DNA of 64,000 bases from Edwardsiella hoshinae NBRC 105699 = ATCC 33379 (GTDB taxonomy: Bacteria > Pseudomonadota > Gammaproteobacteria > Enterobacterales > Enterobacteriaceae). The first letter of the stretch is position 1. Every line of letters starts with the position of its first letter. The position numbers and the translations under genes are program-made. Below, one piece after another: positions 1-8,691 of this stretch. The stretch is taken from NCBI RefSeq assembly GCF_000474215.1, contig NZ_BAUC01000022.1:92193-156192 (forward strand). Reading direction: 5' to 3'. Below the pieces are notes generated by a model. The model was given only the letters and a program-made list of their open reading frames with translations. It was not told where the DNA came from and did no database searches.

Positions 1-2
1 CC

Positions 3-884
3 ATGCCTTGGATCCAAATCAAAATCAACTCCACCGGCCGTCAGGCGGAGACCCTGAGCGACGCGCTGATGGCGTGCGGCGCCGTTTCGGTTACCTTCCA
101 GGATAGCCACGATAATCCGGTGTTCGAGCCACTGCCGGGCGAAACCTTGCTGTGGGGCGATACCGACGTCATCGGCCTGTTCGATGCCGAGACCGAGATG
201 ACCGAGGTGGTCGCCGAGCTGGCGCGCCACCCGGCGCTCGGTAATGGTTTCCACCATAAGATCGAACAGATCGAAGACAAAGACTGGGAACGTGAGTGGA
301 TGGATAACTTCCACCCGATGCAGTTTGGCCGACGCTTGTGGATCTGCCCGAGCTGGCGCGAAATCCCCGATCCCGATGCGGTCAACGTGATGCTCGATCC
401 GGGGCTGGCCTTCGGTACCGGTACCCATCCGACCACCGCCCTGTGTCTACAGTGGCTCGATGGATTGGATCTGGCCGGCAAGACGGTGATCGACTTCGGC
501 TGTGGCTCCGGCATTCTGGCTATCGCCGCCCTGAAGTTGGGCGCCGCGCGGGCCATCGGCATCGACATCGATCCGCAGGCGATCCAGGCCAGCCGCGACA
601 ATGCCGAGCGCAACGGTGTCGCCGAACGCTTAGAACTCTATCTGCCACAGCAGCAACCCGCCGATCTCAGCGCCGATGTGGTGGTCGCCAACATCCTGGC
701 CGGCCCGCTGCGTGAGCTGGCACCGCTGATCAGCTGCCTGCCGCGGCAAGGAGGGCATCTGGGGCTCTCTGGCATCCTGGCGAGCCAGGCGGAGAGCGTC
801 TGCGAAGCCTACCGTGACCAGTTCGCGCTGGATGCCGTGGCCGAACGCGAAGAGTGGTGTCGCATCACCGGCGTGCGCCGTTAA
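3..884 (+). CDS. prmA: Ribosomal protein L11 methyltransferase PrmA
   Basis: The 293-residue protein should trimethylate ribosomal protein L11 in the cytoplasm using S-adenosylmethionine. The N-terminal ~100 residues match the PrmA substrate-recognition domain. The Rossmann methyltransferase domain follows, with the SAM-binding glycine loop [17 protein letters not shown] near residue 165, the acidic strand GIDIDPQA, and the NILAGPL motif typical of the family near residue 230. Length and end match E. coli PrmA (293 aa). The ATG lies at base 3, so the gene is complete but its ribosome binding site is outside the window. A GC-rich hairpin follows the stop, and dusB-fis comes next, the usual enterobacterial order. 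Confidence 0.97.
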   Translation: MPWIQIKINSTGRQAETLSDALMACGAVSVTFQDSHDNPVFEPLPGETLLWGDTDVIGLFDAETEMTEVVAELARHPALGNGFHHKIEQIEDKDWEREWMDNFHPMQFGRRLWICPSWREIPDPDAVNVMLDPGLAFGTGTHPTTALCLQWLDGLDLAGKTVIDFGCGSGILAIAALKLGAARAIGIDIDPQAIQASRDNAERNGVAERLELYLPQQQPADLSADVVVANILAGPLRELAPLISCLPRQGGHLGLSGILASQAESVCEAYRDQFALDAVAEREEWCRITGVRR

Positions 885-891
885 GCGCCAT

Positions 892-918
892 GGCTGGCGG
901 CGGCCTCTGCCGCCAGCC
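892..918 (+). terminator. GC-rich hairpin after prmA
   Basis: A 9-bp inverted repeat (GGCTGGCGG at 892-900, CCGCCAGCC at 910-918) with a 9-nt loop lies 8 bases after the prmA stop. There is no T-tract, so it may be a weak terminator or an RNA 3'-end stabiliser. Confidence 0.45.
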
Positions 919-1266
919 GATCTCCCTATTCCGTGCGCCCTTGCTGCCGCTTTCGGCATCGCAAGACGGCGCGCCATTCGCGCCCCCTCACGCATGGCAG
1001 GTCATCGGCTACTTTTGCAGCGCATTCAAGAAGAAAATGAGACTCCGCTCGCATAAAATAGTGCGATCATGCTGATAAAAACAGCAATCGCCTCGAGATG
1101 CACTGTTTCCTTTGCGTGACAGTCACAATAACTTTGCAGAAAATAATCCAGCATAATTTTTACGCAAAAATAAATAAGCAATTGTTTATATTGTATTATT
1201 TTGACGATATGTCGCGAGCATCCCGCTTTCCTTGATCTACGACAGCTGATTGTTCAAAGTTTGGCC
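919..1266. other. Intergenic region upstream of dusB-fis
   Basis: No supported gene is present. The stretch becomes AT-rich from about 1070 to 1200, with A and T tracts that would suit the nucleoid-protein and Fis autoregulatory sites known upstream of the E. coli fis promoter. I did not assign individual Fis sites. Confidence 0.5.
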
Positions 1267-1303
1267 TTTCATATCGGCGCAAAAATGCGTAATATACGCG
1301 CCC
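1267..1303 (+). promoter_or_regulatory. dusB-fis promoter
   Basis: A -35-like TTTCAT (1267-1272) and a -10 TAATAT (1290-1295) are separated by exactly 17 bp and followed by a GC-rich discriminator. The block resembles the E. coli fis promoter as I remember it, including the CGCAAAAATGCG spacer. A GC-rich discriminator is the known basis of stringent control at fis, so growth-rate control is expected here as well. Similarity is by memory and the start site was not measured. Confidence 0.8.
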
Positions 1304-1333
1304 TTGCAGGCACAGTATGGTCACTCTTTGTCT

Positions 1334-2338
1334 ATGCGCATCGGAAATATCCAACTTAAAAATCGCCTTATCGCCGCGCCCATGGCGGGCATCACCGATC
1401 GCCCCTTTCGCACGTTGTGCTATGAGATGGGCGCCGGAATGGCGGTTTCCGAGATGCTCTCTTCCAACCCGGAAGTGTGGCGCACGGATAAGTCCCGGCT
1501 GCGCATGGTGCATATGGATGAGCCAGGTATCCGAGCCGTGCAAATCGCCGGTAACGACCCCGATGAGATGGCCGCGGCAGCTAGAATCAATGCAGACTCT
1601 GGCGCGCAGATCATCGACATCAACATGGGTTGTCCGGCTAAGAAGGTAAATCGCAAACTGGCCGGCTCTGCCCTGTTGCAGTACCCCGACCAGGTGGAAC
1701 AGATCCTCCGCGCCGTGGTTGGTGCGGTGACGGTTCCGGTGACCCTTAAGATACGCACTGGCTGGGATCCGGCGCACCGTAACTGTGTCGAGATTGCCCA
1801 ATTGGCTGAACGCTGTGGCATTCAGGCCCTGACCATTCATGGCCGAACCCGTGCTTGCCTATTTAACGGCGAGGCCGAGTACGACAGCATTCGGACAGTT
1901 AAGCAGCATGTTTCCATTCCGATCATCGCGAACGGAGACATAACTGACCCGCATAAAGCCAAGGCGGTGCTCGACTACACTGGAGCGGATGCTCTGATGA
2001 TTGGTCGCGCCGCCCAGGGAAGACCCTGGATCTTCCGGGAAATCCAGCATTATCTGGACACAGGGGAGCTGCTGCCGCCCATGCCCTTGGGCGAAATAAA
2101 GCGGCTATTGGCCGGGCATGTCAAAGAGCTGCATGATTTTTATGGCTCGGGAAAAGGACTGCGCATCGCCCGTAAACACGTGTCCTGGTATCTCCAGGCA
2201 CACGCCCCGAATGACCAGTTTCGGCGCACATTCAACGCCATTGAGGACGCCAGCGAGCAGCTGGAGGCGTTGGAGGCATACTTCGAAAAACTTAGCGTAA
2301 AAAAAGAGCTGACAGAACTATGTTCGAACAACGCGTAA
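1334..2338 (+). CDS. dusB: tRNA-dihydrouridine synthase B, C-terminally extended
   Basis: DusB is an FMN-dependent, NADPH-using enzyme that reduces uridine to dihydrouridine in the tRNA D-loop. The ATG at 1334 begins [12 protein letters not shown], the expected start; an upstream in-frame start at 1250 lies before the fis promoter and is not credible. The FMN-barrel motifs [23 protein letters not shown] (catalytic Cys) and the phosphate-binding ANGDI and [11 protein letters not shown] are present. The protein is 334 residues, longer than the ~321 of E. coli. Its end is odd: after EAYFEK the frame reads [15 protein letters not shown] and overlaps fis by 19 nt. The +1 frame reads NLA-stop at 2298-2300, the usual family ending, so a single extra A in the A-run around 2285-2289 explains the extension. 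Confidence 0.94.
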
Positions 2339-2616
2339 ATTCTGACGTACTGACCGTTTCTACCGTTAACTCTCAGGATCAGGTGACTCAAAAGCCCCTG
2401 CGTGACTCGGTTAAACAAGCACTGAAGAACTATTTTGCTCAACTGAACGGTCAGGACGTAAACGACCTGTATGAGCTGGTACTGGCTGAAGTGGAACAGC
2501 CTCTGTTAGACATGGTGATGCAGTACACCCGCGGCAACCAGACCCGTGCAGCCCTGATGATGGGCATCAACCGCGGTACGCTGCGCAAGAAACTGAAAAA
2601 ATACGGCATGAACTGA
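2320..2616 (+). CDS. fis: DNA-binding protein Fis
   Basis: The 98-residue nucleoid-associated factor Fis bends DNA at ribosomal, recombination and many other promoters. The sequence appears essentially identical to E. coli Fis as I recall it: an N-terminal beta-hairpin arm, dimerisation helices around residues 25-70, and a C-terminal helix-turn-helix ([12 protein letters not shown]) that contacts the major groove. It is the second gene of the dusB operon. Its ATG lies inside the extended dusB frame, so in this genome the two genes overlap by 19 nt and are not separated. A strong terminator follows. Confidence 0.98.
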
Positions 2617-2637
2617 TTAATATCAGTTAACATATTG

Positions 2638-2677
2638 AAAAAAGGCGCGGTTCCCCTCTGGGTGCCGCGCCTTTTTT
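2638..2677 (+). terminator. Intrinsic terminator of dusB-fis
   Basis: The stem GGCGCGG (2644-2650) pairs with CCGCGCC (2665-2671) and is followed by six T residues. A preceding A-run could also pair with the T-run, so it may act in both directions. Confidence 0.9.
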
Positions 2678-2725
2678 ATCGTCTCGCTCCCATTAACTTT
2701 CCCCCGTTCCGGCGCGATACCCCGC

Positions 2726-3271
2726 TCAACGGTAGCGCAACAACGCCCCGATCACGGCGCAGAGCACGAAACCGACCGATACCACGCCCAGGGTCGCCCA
2801 GCGCCGCGCCCGCATCACCCGCGCCAAAAGCAACGCCATCACGACGATCAGCAGCAGCGTGATGGCGGCGGGTAACCAACACACCTGAGGAAACGGCCAC
2901 GCCGCCAGAAAGGGCAAGCTAAAGCAAAACACGTAGGCGAGCGCCGTATACAGGGTTGCATGCCATGCCTGGCGCCAGATCTTACGCCCCAGTATGCCAC
3001 TGGCCAATCGCCCAGACGCCGTCAGATTAAGCTGACGTTCGGCATGCAGCAGATCATCCCGTAACCCGGCATAGTGAGAGAGTAGGAAGGCAAAGGCGCT
3101 GGAGAGGACGCTGACCGCGCCGATAGTCAGCAACATCGGCCTGGCGAGGGGCGCTGCGCCGGCCCATAACGTGCCGATGGCGAGTAGCGCGGCACTCATC
3201 GTCCCAGAGACAGCGCCCCCCAACAGGGCGACCAGATTGTAGTTATGGTGCTCGCGTCGTAGCAGGCGCAT
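2726..3271 (-). CDS. Small polytopic membrane protein, possibly VIT1/CCC1-like
   Basis: The 181-residue protein has about five hydrophobic segments: roughly residues 13-37, 44-65, 104-124, 128-150 and 158-178. The start MRLLRREHHNYN, the Ala/Gly/Ser-rich first segment, and the short polar stretch RDDLLHAERQLN after the second span recall the VIT1/CCC1 metal-transporter fold. That is a weak resemblance and I saw no decisive metal-binding motif. It begins 2 bases after the stop of the DUF211 gene, so the two are probably co-transcribed and translationally coupled. It ends convergently with fis. Function is unknown. Confidence 0.75.
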   Translation of the reverse strand: MRLLRREHHNYNLVALLGGAVSGTMSAALLAIGTLWAGAAPLARPMLLTIGAVSVLSSAFAFLLSHYAGLRDDLLHAERQLNLTASGRLASGILGRKIWRQAWHATLYTALAYVFCFSLPFLAAWPFPQVCWLPAAITLLLIVVMALLLARVMRARRWATLGVVSVGFVLCAVIGALLRYR

Positions 3272-3273
3272 AC

Positions 3274-3570
3274 TCAGCGCGCCCGTGGACTACGCTCAAC
3301 GATCTCACTACCACAGACAATCTGATCGACGCTGTGCACCGCCGCCCCGGTATTCTCCATCGCCTCGACCAATTGATCATGGTCGAGGTAGTCGCCCACG
3401 ATGGTGACATCCATCCCGACAGTTTCGATATCGATATCACTCACAGTGATATTAAAAGCGCTCACCCCACGGCAACCATGGATCGCTTGCGCGATCTCAA
3501 TGATCGTCGGCTGAGAGATCGCCTTATCGACATCGAAGGTCAAACGTCGAATATTCATGCGCTCACTCAT
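3274..3570 (-). CDS. DUF211 family protein
   Basis: The 98-residue soluble protein matches the DUF211 family: it starts MNIRRLTFDVDKA, continues through an alternating strand/helix pattern with VSAFNITVSDIDIETVG, and contains TIVGDYLDHDQL and a C-terminal SVDQIVCG. The fold is ferredoxin-like. The family is best known from archaea and has no settled function. A GGAGG sits 8 nt before the ATG, supporting this start. It is the first gene of a two-gene unit with the membrane protein that starts 2 bases downstream, which suggests it is a soluble partner or regulator of that protein. Confidence 0.85.
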   Translation of the reverse strand: MSERMNIRRLTFDVDKAISQPTIIEIAQAIHGCRGVSAFNITVSDIDIETVGMDVTIVGDYLDHDQLVEAMENTGAAVHSVDQIVCGSEIVERSPRAR

Positions 3571-3649
3571 CGTCTATGCCTCCATTTAGTCTACCCATAC
3601 CAGGACTCTCTATGGCCGATCCTACGCCGACGCTCGCGATAGCAGGCCT

Positions 3650-3695
3650 TTTTTTGGCAAATAAATATTTCCCCCGCCGCGCCAGCTAGCCATTC
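3650..3695 (+). repeat. Left copy of imperfect 46-bp direct repeat
   Basis: This copy matches 22837-22882 in the same orientation: the first 22 bases are identical and 17 of the next 24 also match without gaps (39/46). The two copies bracket the AraC regulator, the secretion operon and the adhesin gene. It may be an island boundary or a copy of a dispersed element. Confidence 0.7.
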
Positions 3696-4013
3696 CCCTG
3701 CGCCCGCGCTTGAGCAGAGCGGCGCGCAAAAACAAAGCGAGAGCATGATGAGATGTTGACCTCCCGACGCGGGCACGCGGCGTCCTTCCCACGCCGCCAT
3801 GGCACCTTATCGGCGCAACAGCAACGCCTACCTTGAGATGGGAACGCGCTTAGCGCCTTGGGTAATCCACCGGGATACGTAGGGATTGCTCGCATGCGGC
3901 AATACCGACAGAGCGGCCCCACATGCATCGCGTCATGCTGATCGCAGGCCAGAAAGCGCGTGAACCGACAGATACGCCCGCAGCGACCTCGCTATCAACA
4001 GCCGCGGCGGCAC
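3696..4013. other. Intergenic stretch, nothing recognised
   Basis: Short open frames exist on the minus strand, but their Arg/Cys-rich translations do not look like proteins and lack convincing starts. I see no RNA gene. Confidence 0.5.
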
Positions 4014-4850
4014 TCATGATGGGTAGCGAGAGGATTTATTCTTATTTTTCCCGAAGGCCAAGAAAGTTGATGGTTTAATTTTAAAATGCTTTTTAAACAC
4101 AGTGGTAAAATAAGAAACACTGTCATAGCCACACATGTAAGCGACTTGCGTGACATTAAACTCATGGTGTCTTAATAGTTTTACCGCTTTATTCATCCTA
4201 GCATTAAGGTAAATTTCGCTAAAGGAAGTGTTTTCTTGCATCAGTTTTCTCTTCAGCGTTGATGGGCTCATGTAGAGCTTGCTCGCGATTTTTTTCAGCG
4301 ACCAACGCTGACTCAGATCATTGGTAATCATATAATAGATATCTTCGCGCAAAGACTTCAGCGAAAGTAATCTAAACAACGGCAAGGCATTCTGATTATC
4401 AATAAATTCAGAGAGCAACAGTTGGAGCAGGTAGCCTCGCTTCTCTGCGGATAACGACTGCATTTCATTGCTAGTTTGTAGAAGATCGAACACTTTAGAG
4501 ACGCCGGCGTTAACCGGGGCAAGCAAGCACTTACTGGCACTATTTTTAAAGCAATGCGGATTGTCTGCGCCGTTAGACAGAAAGTTATCACAGGCTTTTT
4601 TTATAGAAAGGGCATCCACCTCAATCACGCTATAGCAAATACTCGCATCGGTCTTCTCCACAGTGACATTAATTGTCTGCTCCTTAGCTAAAAAGATAAA
4701 AACCGGACCAGTGACACAGATAGACTCGTTGAATGATGAATTTATTGTCATTCTACCAGAGGTCAATTTAATAATAATAGATTGCAATAATGCAACACCA
4801 TAAACTGATAAAAACACAGGCTTATGCTCATGTATTGAATATACATTCAT
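4014..4850 (-). CDS. AraC-family transcriptional regulator (GadX/Rns-like)
   Basis: The protein is 278 residues from the ATG at 4850, which has AAGGAA 9 nt upstream. A 24-residue longer frame starts at TTG and is less likely. The C-terminal ~100 residues form the double helix-turn-helix of the AraC family: first HTH WSLKKIASKLYMSPSTLKRKL, second HTH VTQVAYMCGYDSVSYFTTVF, ending FKIKPSTF. The N-terminal half is not a clear sugar-binding cupin and, together with the HTH spacing, resembles the GadX/Rns/PerA virulence-regulator group. It is AT-rich like the secretion operon and lies 1.46 kb beyond that operon's 3' end on the same strand. Control of the adhesin system is plausible but is inferred from location only. 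Confidence 0.9.
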   Translation of the reverse strand: MNVYSIHEHKPVFLSVYGVALLQSIIIKLTSGRMTINSSFNESICVTGPVFIFLAKEQTINVTVEKTDASICYSVIEVDALSIKKACDNFLSNGADNPHCFKNSASKCLLAPVNAGVSKVFDLLQTSNEMQSLSAEKRGYLLQLLLSEFIDNQNALPLFRLLSLKSLREDIYYMITNDLSQRWSLKKIASKLYMSPSTLKRKLMQENTSFSEIYLNARMNKAVKLLRHHEFNVTQVAYMCGYDSVSYFTTVFKKHFKIKPSTFLAFGKNKNKSSRYPS

Positions 4851-5969
4851 CCTGTCGATTTCCTTGGATTGCAATGATATTAATTTCAGTTGACAAGACT
4901 TTATCATTGATAAAGCCGACAATAGGGAAATGTATCAATGAGATGTTATTTGATTTGTAATCATACTTGCCATTTCTATAAATATGCCCGCATGCGTCAA
5001 TAACCATCATCCTTTTCGATTACTTTTCACTTCCTTTTTTCTTTTGCGCAGGACATTATTTCCCCATGCATATTCTTTAAAAAAATGGCCTAGTACCCTA
5101 TAAGTTTACTGATTATAATTTTTGGTATAACTTAAACTTCAGCCTATTGGTTTCCGTGGCTGTCCATCATTAGATAATCTTTTAAAATTATCACTGCAAC
5201 ACAATGATTCGCTAAGTATCCTATCTTTATATCTTCGGCTCCGTATATAAAAAAGGGCTCAAGTTATGTAACTATCGACTCAAAACATTACCAGTTTGCA
5301 AAATAATGACAACATGAATCAACGAAATATTAACCATATTGTCAAGGCAAATGACCATGACCGTAGATCGTGTGCTACGTGCACGTGGTTTACCAAATAG
5401 GCTCAAGGTAATACACGCTATTCACCCTCATGCATGTCGCCGTTCTCTGGTACCACCCAGTCCCGCCAACTGGCCTCTCACGACGCAGAGGAAGCACATT
5501 GCCACGGCGTCCAACCGGCTCTATTTATACCCTGGCCCGCCGCCCATCGCCTGTGTAGCCGGCCGGGGCGGCAAATCATCACGGCCCAAACCGCACACGA
5601 TCATCCGCCTTAACAAGCGAGCATTGGCTTCAATCAAGGTGCTGCACCGATAAGCGTCGCGCCATTGATGCCCTCTCCCGCCGAGATACAACACGCGTTA
5701 TTAACCATAGGAAGGACATATGCTGCGGTATTGCCTCTGTACTGAGCACATCGACGCTCCCCCCGCTCACGCCTGGTATTCCGCTCTCCTACTTTGCCGT
5801 CAGCCCATGTGCGCAGACACGCCCTTTTGCGCGGGGCGTTAGATAAATATCGGTCTGGCCACTCACCAGTGTGAGCATACCGGCATGCAACATCATGCAT
5901 GCTGCGGATCGGGCCGTGACAGTATGATCGTCGGCGGCGCAGTGAAGCATCGCAGTATGACCCGACGCC

Positions 5970-6063
5970 GGCTAACGTGGCAGCGCGCAGACGAAACAGA
6001 ATAGAAGCGGGAGAATGGGCAGCCTGGATGGCGTCCTGGCAGAGCTGGCTAACGTGGCAGCGC
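5970..6063 (+). repeat. 17-bp direct repeat pair
   Basis: GGCTAACGTGGCAGCGC occurs at 5970-5986 and again at 6047-6063, 77 bp apart. No gene covers it. Confidence 0.8.
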
Positions 6064-6081
6064 CTCACGGATGTAAAGCAT

Positions 6082-6117
6082 CTTGAACGCCTTGAACGCC
6101 TTGAACGCCTTGAACGC
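6082..6117 (+). repeat. Four perfect tandem 9-bp repeats
   Basis: The unit CTTGAACGC is repeated four times without a mismatch or spacer. A 9-bp period keeps frame, but I see no credible gene across it. It could vary in copy number between strains. Confidence 0.9.
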
Positions 6118-6308
6118 ATTATTACGACGGTCGAGAGGCAGCGTCACCGCTATCACGATAAATTTTAGCATGAAATCTTCATCGATGAGGTCATCCATCG
6201 TGTGACGATGGTAGCGCCTATCCACAACGAGCGACGGATCAGGCGCCGTCACGCTCGGAGGGGCCAAGCGGTCAATCTGCTCTCCCATTGCAACGCCGTT
6301 ATGTTCAA

Positions 6309-8270
6309 CTACACTTTCATAAAGGGAATATTAATCACAGTATCATTTTTCATCACGACCCCACTGTTTGATAACTCAATAGTACGACTAAAGAGTTTTC
6401 GCAAAGAAACATCATGGGTTGCGAAAATAACGACAGCACCTGCGTATAAATTTTTTATTTTTTGTAAAAAGGCTATGGCATCCGAGGAGGATAAGAAGGA
6501 TGTCGACTCATCCATAAAAATGATCTGCGCCTTTTTATACAGAGAGAGACACAAGAGTATTTTTTGCCTTTCCCCATTGGAAAGGTTTAGCTCATCGACA
6601 AACTTTTCATCGATATTCTCCTTTGACAACACGAGGCTCTCACAACATAACTTCAGTATTTTTATAATGTCTCCCTCATCCAACACGCCATATAGGGTGA
6701 AATTATCGCGCATCGTCCCCTTAATGAATGAGCTATTCGTTGAGTGATAGGCGATACAATTCTGGATATAGGTTTCAGAGATATGCGTTATATCCACATC
6801 ATTCAACTTTATTGAGCCAGTATAGTTATTCGTTATATTAGATAATACGTTGATTAACGATGTCTTACCGCATCCCGAACGACCAATGATGCCAATAATA
6901 TCACCGGGAGTAGCTGAAAATGACAAATTCTCGACCAATTTTCTATCAGCCAAGGAGATCGTTAAATTCTCCACAGTAAAACGTTCCAGAGCAGGGATAA
7001 CAATACCGTCATGGGATATGTTAGTATCTCGGTCTTTCAGCAACCCCGTCAAACTACTCTTAATGTGAAACATATGCAACTTCGACATATACATTCTATT
7101 AACGCCGCTAACCAGCGAACCTGATAGCCGAGAATTAATAATCATAATCGCAATGATGGATGCTGTCGTTAAAACACCATTCACCACAGCAAAATAGGAA
7201 GAGATAAACATAACAATCATCGAAATAAATGAGTTAGCTTTTATCATTTCACTCCAATGGTGATTATCGATATTCATCTCCATTTTAGTGTACTCATCTT
7301 TATTTGCCTTATCCATGAGTAATTTTTCAAAAAAAGAATTCCTTAAAAATTTCAACTCTTTTCTTTTCTCCTCTAATGAGATAAGAGTGGTCATTTTTTC
7401 ATAACTGGCTGCATTCGTCTGTAATGTTTTCTTATAGGCGGAGAAACGAATGTAAACGCAGAGGAATGTCAGAATGACATAATAGAACAAAAGAGGAAAG
7501 GCATAGCCGCCCATCATAAGAAACAGGCACATCAAAAACAAAAAAGCTAACGAGACATCCACCGAGATCAACGGATATGACTCCCATAGTGCAACGACCG
7601 AAGAATCTACTGTACGTATTTTTACCGCTGCCCCTCTACAATTGGATAGTTTCAATATCTGTAAGTAGAAGGCATTACACTTTATATTATTATTTTTAAC
7701 TTGCTGTGATGTCTTGTCATAAATAATCCCTTTAAGCACTAATTCGAAAATAGTAAAGATGATAAAGATACCAGTGACAAAAAAAATCGAATGATAAGAG
7801 TCGCTATAAATTAAGCGCGTATTAAATAAGTTAGAATATAATGGCGTCATTAATGCAAAGACAATCAAGCCCAATGATAGATAACCACTTTTCGGTGTCA
7901 TTTTCTTTATCGCATGATAGATATCTTCATCATCTATTTTCTTTAGCTCTTTGGCCAAGAAAAACACCTTCTTACTGAGCAACTCATCATGCGTTACCAC
8001 ATCAGACGTACTTAAATTAACGATCTTATTTTTTTCTTTTTGCAAAATAATAAAGCGAGATTCCGTCCACTCGACAATGAAATTTTTTGGCAAATAAGCA
8101 TTATCTTGATAACTTTCAGCAATTAATTTAAAATCGAAAAAATCATTTTTGATATAATCATTGAAGTTATTTAAAATATCATGCATATCGCGGCTTTTAT
8201 TTTTTATAATAAAATCTTCACCCTCGACAAAACAATATCTGCGCAGCGCATCAAAAAAATCATTTGTCAT
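6309..8270 (-). CDS. Type I secretion ABC transporter (SiiF-like)
   Basis: The ~653-residue inner-membrane ATPase should energise secretion of the adjacent giant adhesin. Residues ~1-120 resemble a C39-peptidase-like domain without catalytic Cys/His, as in RTX and adhesin exporters that do not cleave a leader. Hydrophobic spans follow at ~125-395. The nucleotide-binding domain has Walker A GRSGCGKTS (~460), signature LSNGERQ (~560), Walker B IIFMDES (~587) and the H-loop ATHD (~615). The signature is LSNGE instead of LSGGQ. The start is the ATG at 8270, overlapping the previous stop in ATGA; an earlier in-frame start lies inside the upstream gene. It is the last gene of the six-gene operon and is AT-rich relative to the flanking core genes. 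Confidence 0.93.
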   Translation of the reverse strand: MTNDFFDALRRYCFVEGEDFIIKNKSRDMHDILNNFNDYIKNDFFDFKLIAESYQDNAYLPKNFIVEWTESRFIILQKEKNKIVNLSTSDVVTHDELLSKKVFFLAKELKKIDDEDIYHAIKKMTPKSGYLSLGLIVFALMTPLYSNLFNTRLIYSDSYHSIFFVTGIFIIFTIFELVLKGIIYDKTSQQVKNNNIKCNAFYLQILKLSNCRGAAVKIRTVDSSVVALWESYPLISVDVSLAFLFLMCLFLMMGGYAFPLLFYYVILTFLCVYIRFSAYKKTLQTNAASYEKMTTLISLEEKRKELKFLRNSFFEKLLMDKANKDEYTKMEMNIDNHHWSEMIKANSFISMIVMFISSYFAVVNGVLTTASIIAIMIINSRLSGSLVSGVNRMYMSKLHMFHIKSSLTGLLKDRDTNISHDGIVIPALERFTVENLTISLADRKLVENLSFSATPGDIIGIIGRSGCGKTSLINVLSNITNNYTGSIKLNDVDITHISETYIQNCIAYHSTNSSFIKGTMRDNFTLYGVLDEGDIIKILKLCCESLVLSKENIDEKFVDELNLSNGERQKILLCLSLYKKAQIIFMDESTSFLSSSDAIAFLQKIKNLYAGAVVIFATHDVSLRKLFSRTIELSNSGVVMKNDTVINIPFMKV

Positions 8271-8683
8271 TTTGCAACCTCCTCGGCAATACAATTATTC
8301 TTACCGCTAGGTTCATAGACCGGTTGTCCCACCAAAACCTGATCGATATCTCTGAGTGCTTTTTTTGCTACGATATAATTATAGGTGGTATATTTTTGGG
8401 CGATATCCAGACTCAGATTATTGCCGTAGGTGCAATAGATTCGGATCACCACACCTTCTTTCGAGGCACGAAAAGGTAGCAGATCAGTCACCGAAAAAGA
8501 AAAACCTTTCAATGGCATCACCACTCTATTCTTTTGTTCGGTTTCACTATTATAGATTAAGTTAGCGTAGTCCTTTTTTCTATCCTGTTCTAACGCCAAC
8601 GATAATAAATTAACTAACAACACGGCCATCAGTAATATCATCACCGCTACGGCGGATGATAATGCAGAGACAAATCCAAGCAT
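8267..8683 (-). CDS. Single-span membrane protein of the secretion operon, unknown
   Basis: The 138-residue protein (ATG at 8683; a TTG five codons earlier overlaps the hlyD-like stop) has one hydrophobic segment at about residues 5-30. A probably periplasmic domain of ~105 residues follows. The part VVIRIYCTYGNN, then DIAQKY and IVAKKALRDI, has the strand-loop-helix order of an OmpA/MotB-type domain, but conserved peptidoglycan-binding residues are not evident. Unlike the MotB-like first gene of the operon, the membrane segment has no Asp. It is coupled by ATGA overlap to the ABC transporter gene. I know no counterpart in the six-gene Salmonella sii locus. Confidence 0.8.
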   Translation of the reverse strand: MLGFVSALSSAVAVMILLMAVLLVNLLSLALEQDRKKDYANLIYNSETEQKNRVVMPLKGFSFSVTDLLPFRASKEGVVIRIYCTYGNNLSLDIAQKYTTYNYIVAKKALRDIDQVLVGQPVYEPSGKNNCIAEEVAK

Positions 8684-8691
8684 AATATATA

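Larger units (their letters stand above)
4851..6308. other. 1.46-kb region without a supported gene
   Basis: About 4851-5340 is AT-rich and could hold the promoter and control region of the AraC gene. From about 5340 to 6300 the sequence is GC-richer and contains only implausible frames (Arg/Pro-rich, no good starts). It carries two short repeat features (17-bp direct repeat and 9-bp tandem repeat). It may be decayed DNA, a non-coding RNA locus or an insertion remnant; nothing specific was recognised. Confidence 0.5.

Noticed and set aside
5339..5653. Open frame of 104 codons on the plus strand
   Set aside because: It has a Pro/Arg-rich composition with no hydrophobic core pattern and no credible Shine-Dalgarno.
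6082..6117. CRISPR array
   Set aside because: The 9-bp units are directly adjacent without spacers and are far too short. No cas gene is nearby.
5634..6119. Open frame of 161 codons on the minus strand
   Set aside because: Its translation begins with Arg/Ser repeats made by the 9-bp tandem array and is otherwise Arg/Cys-rich with no family likeness or ribosome binding site.
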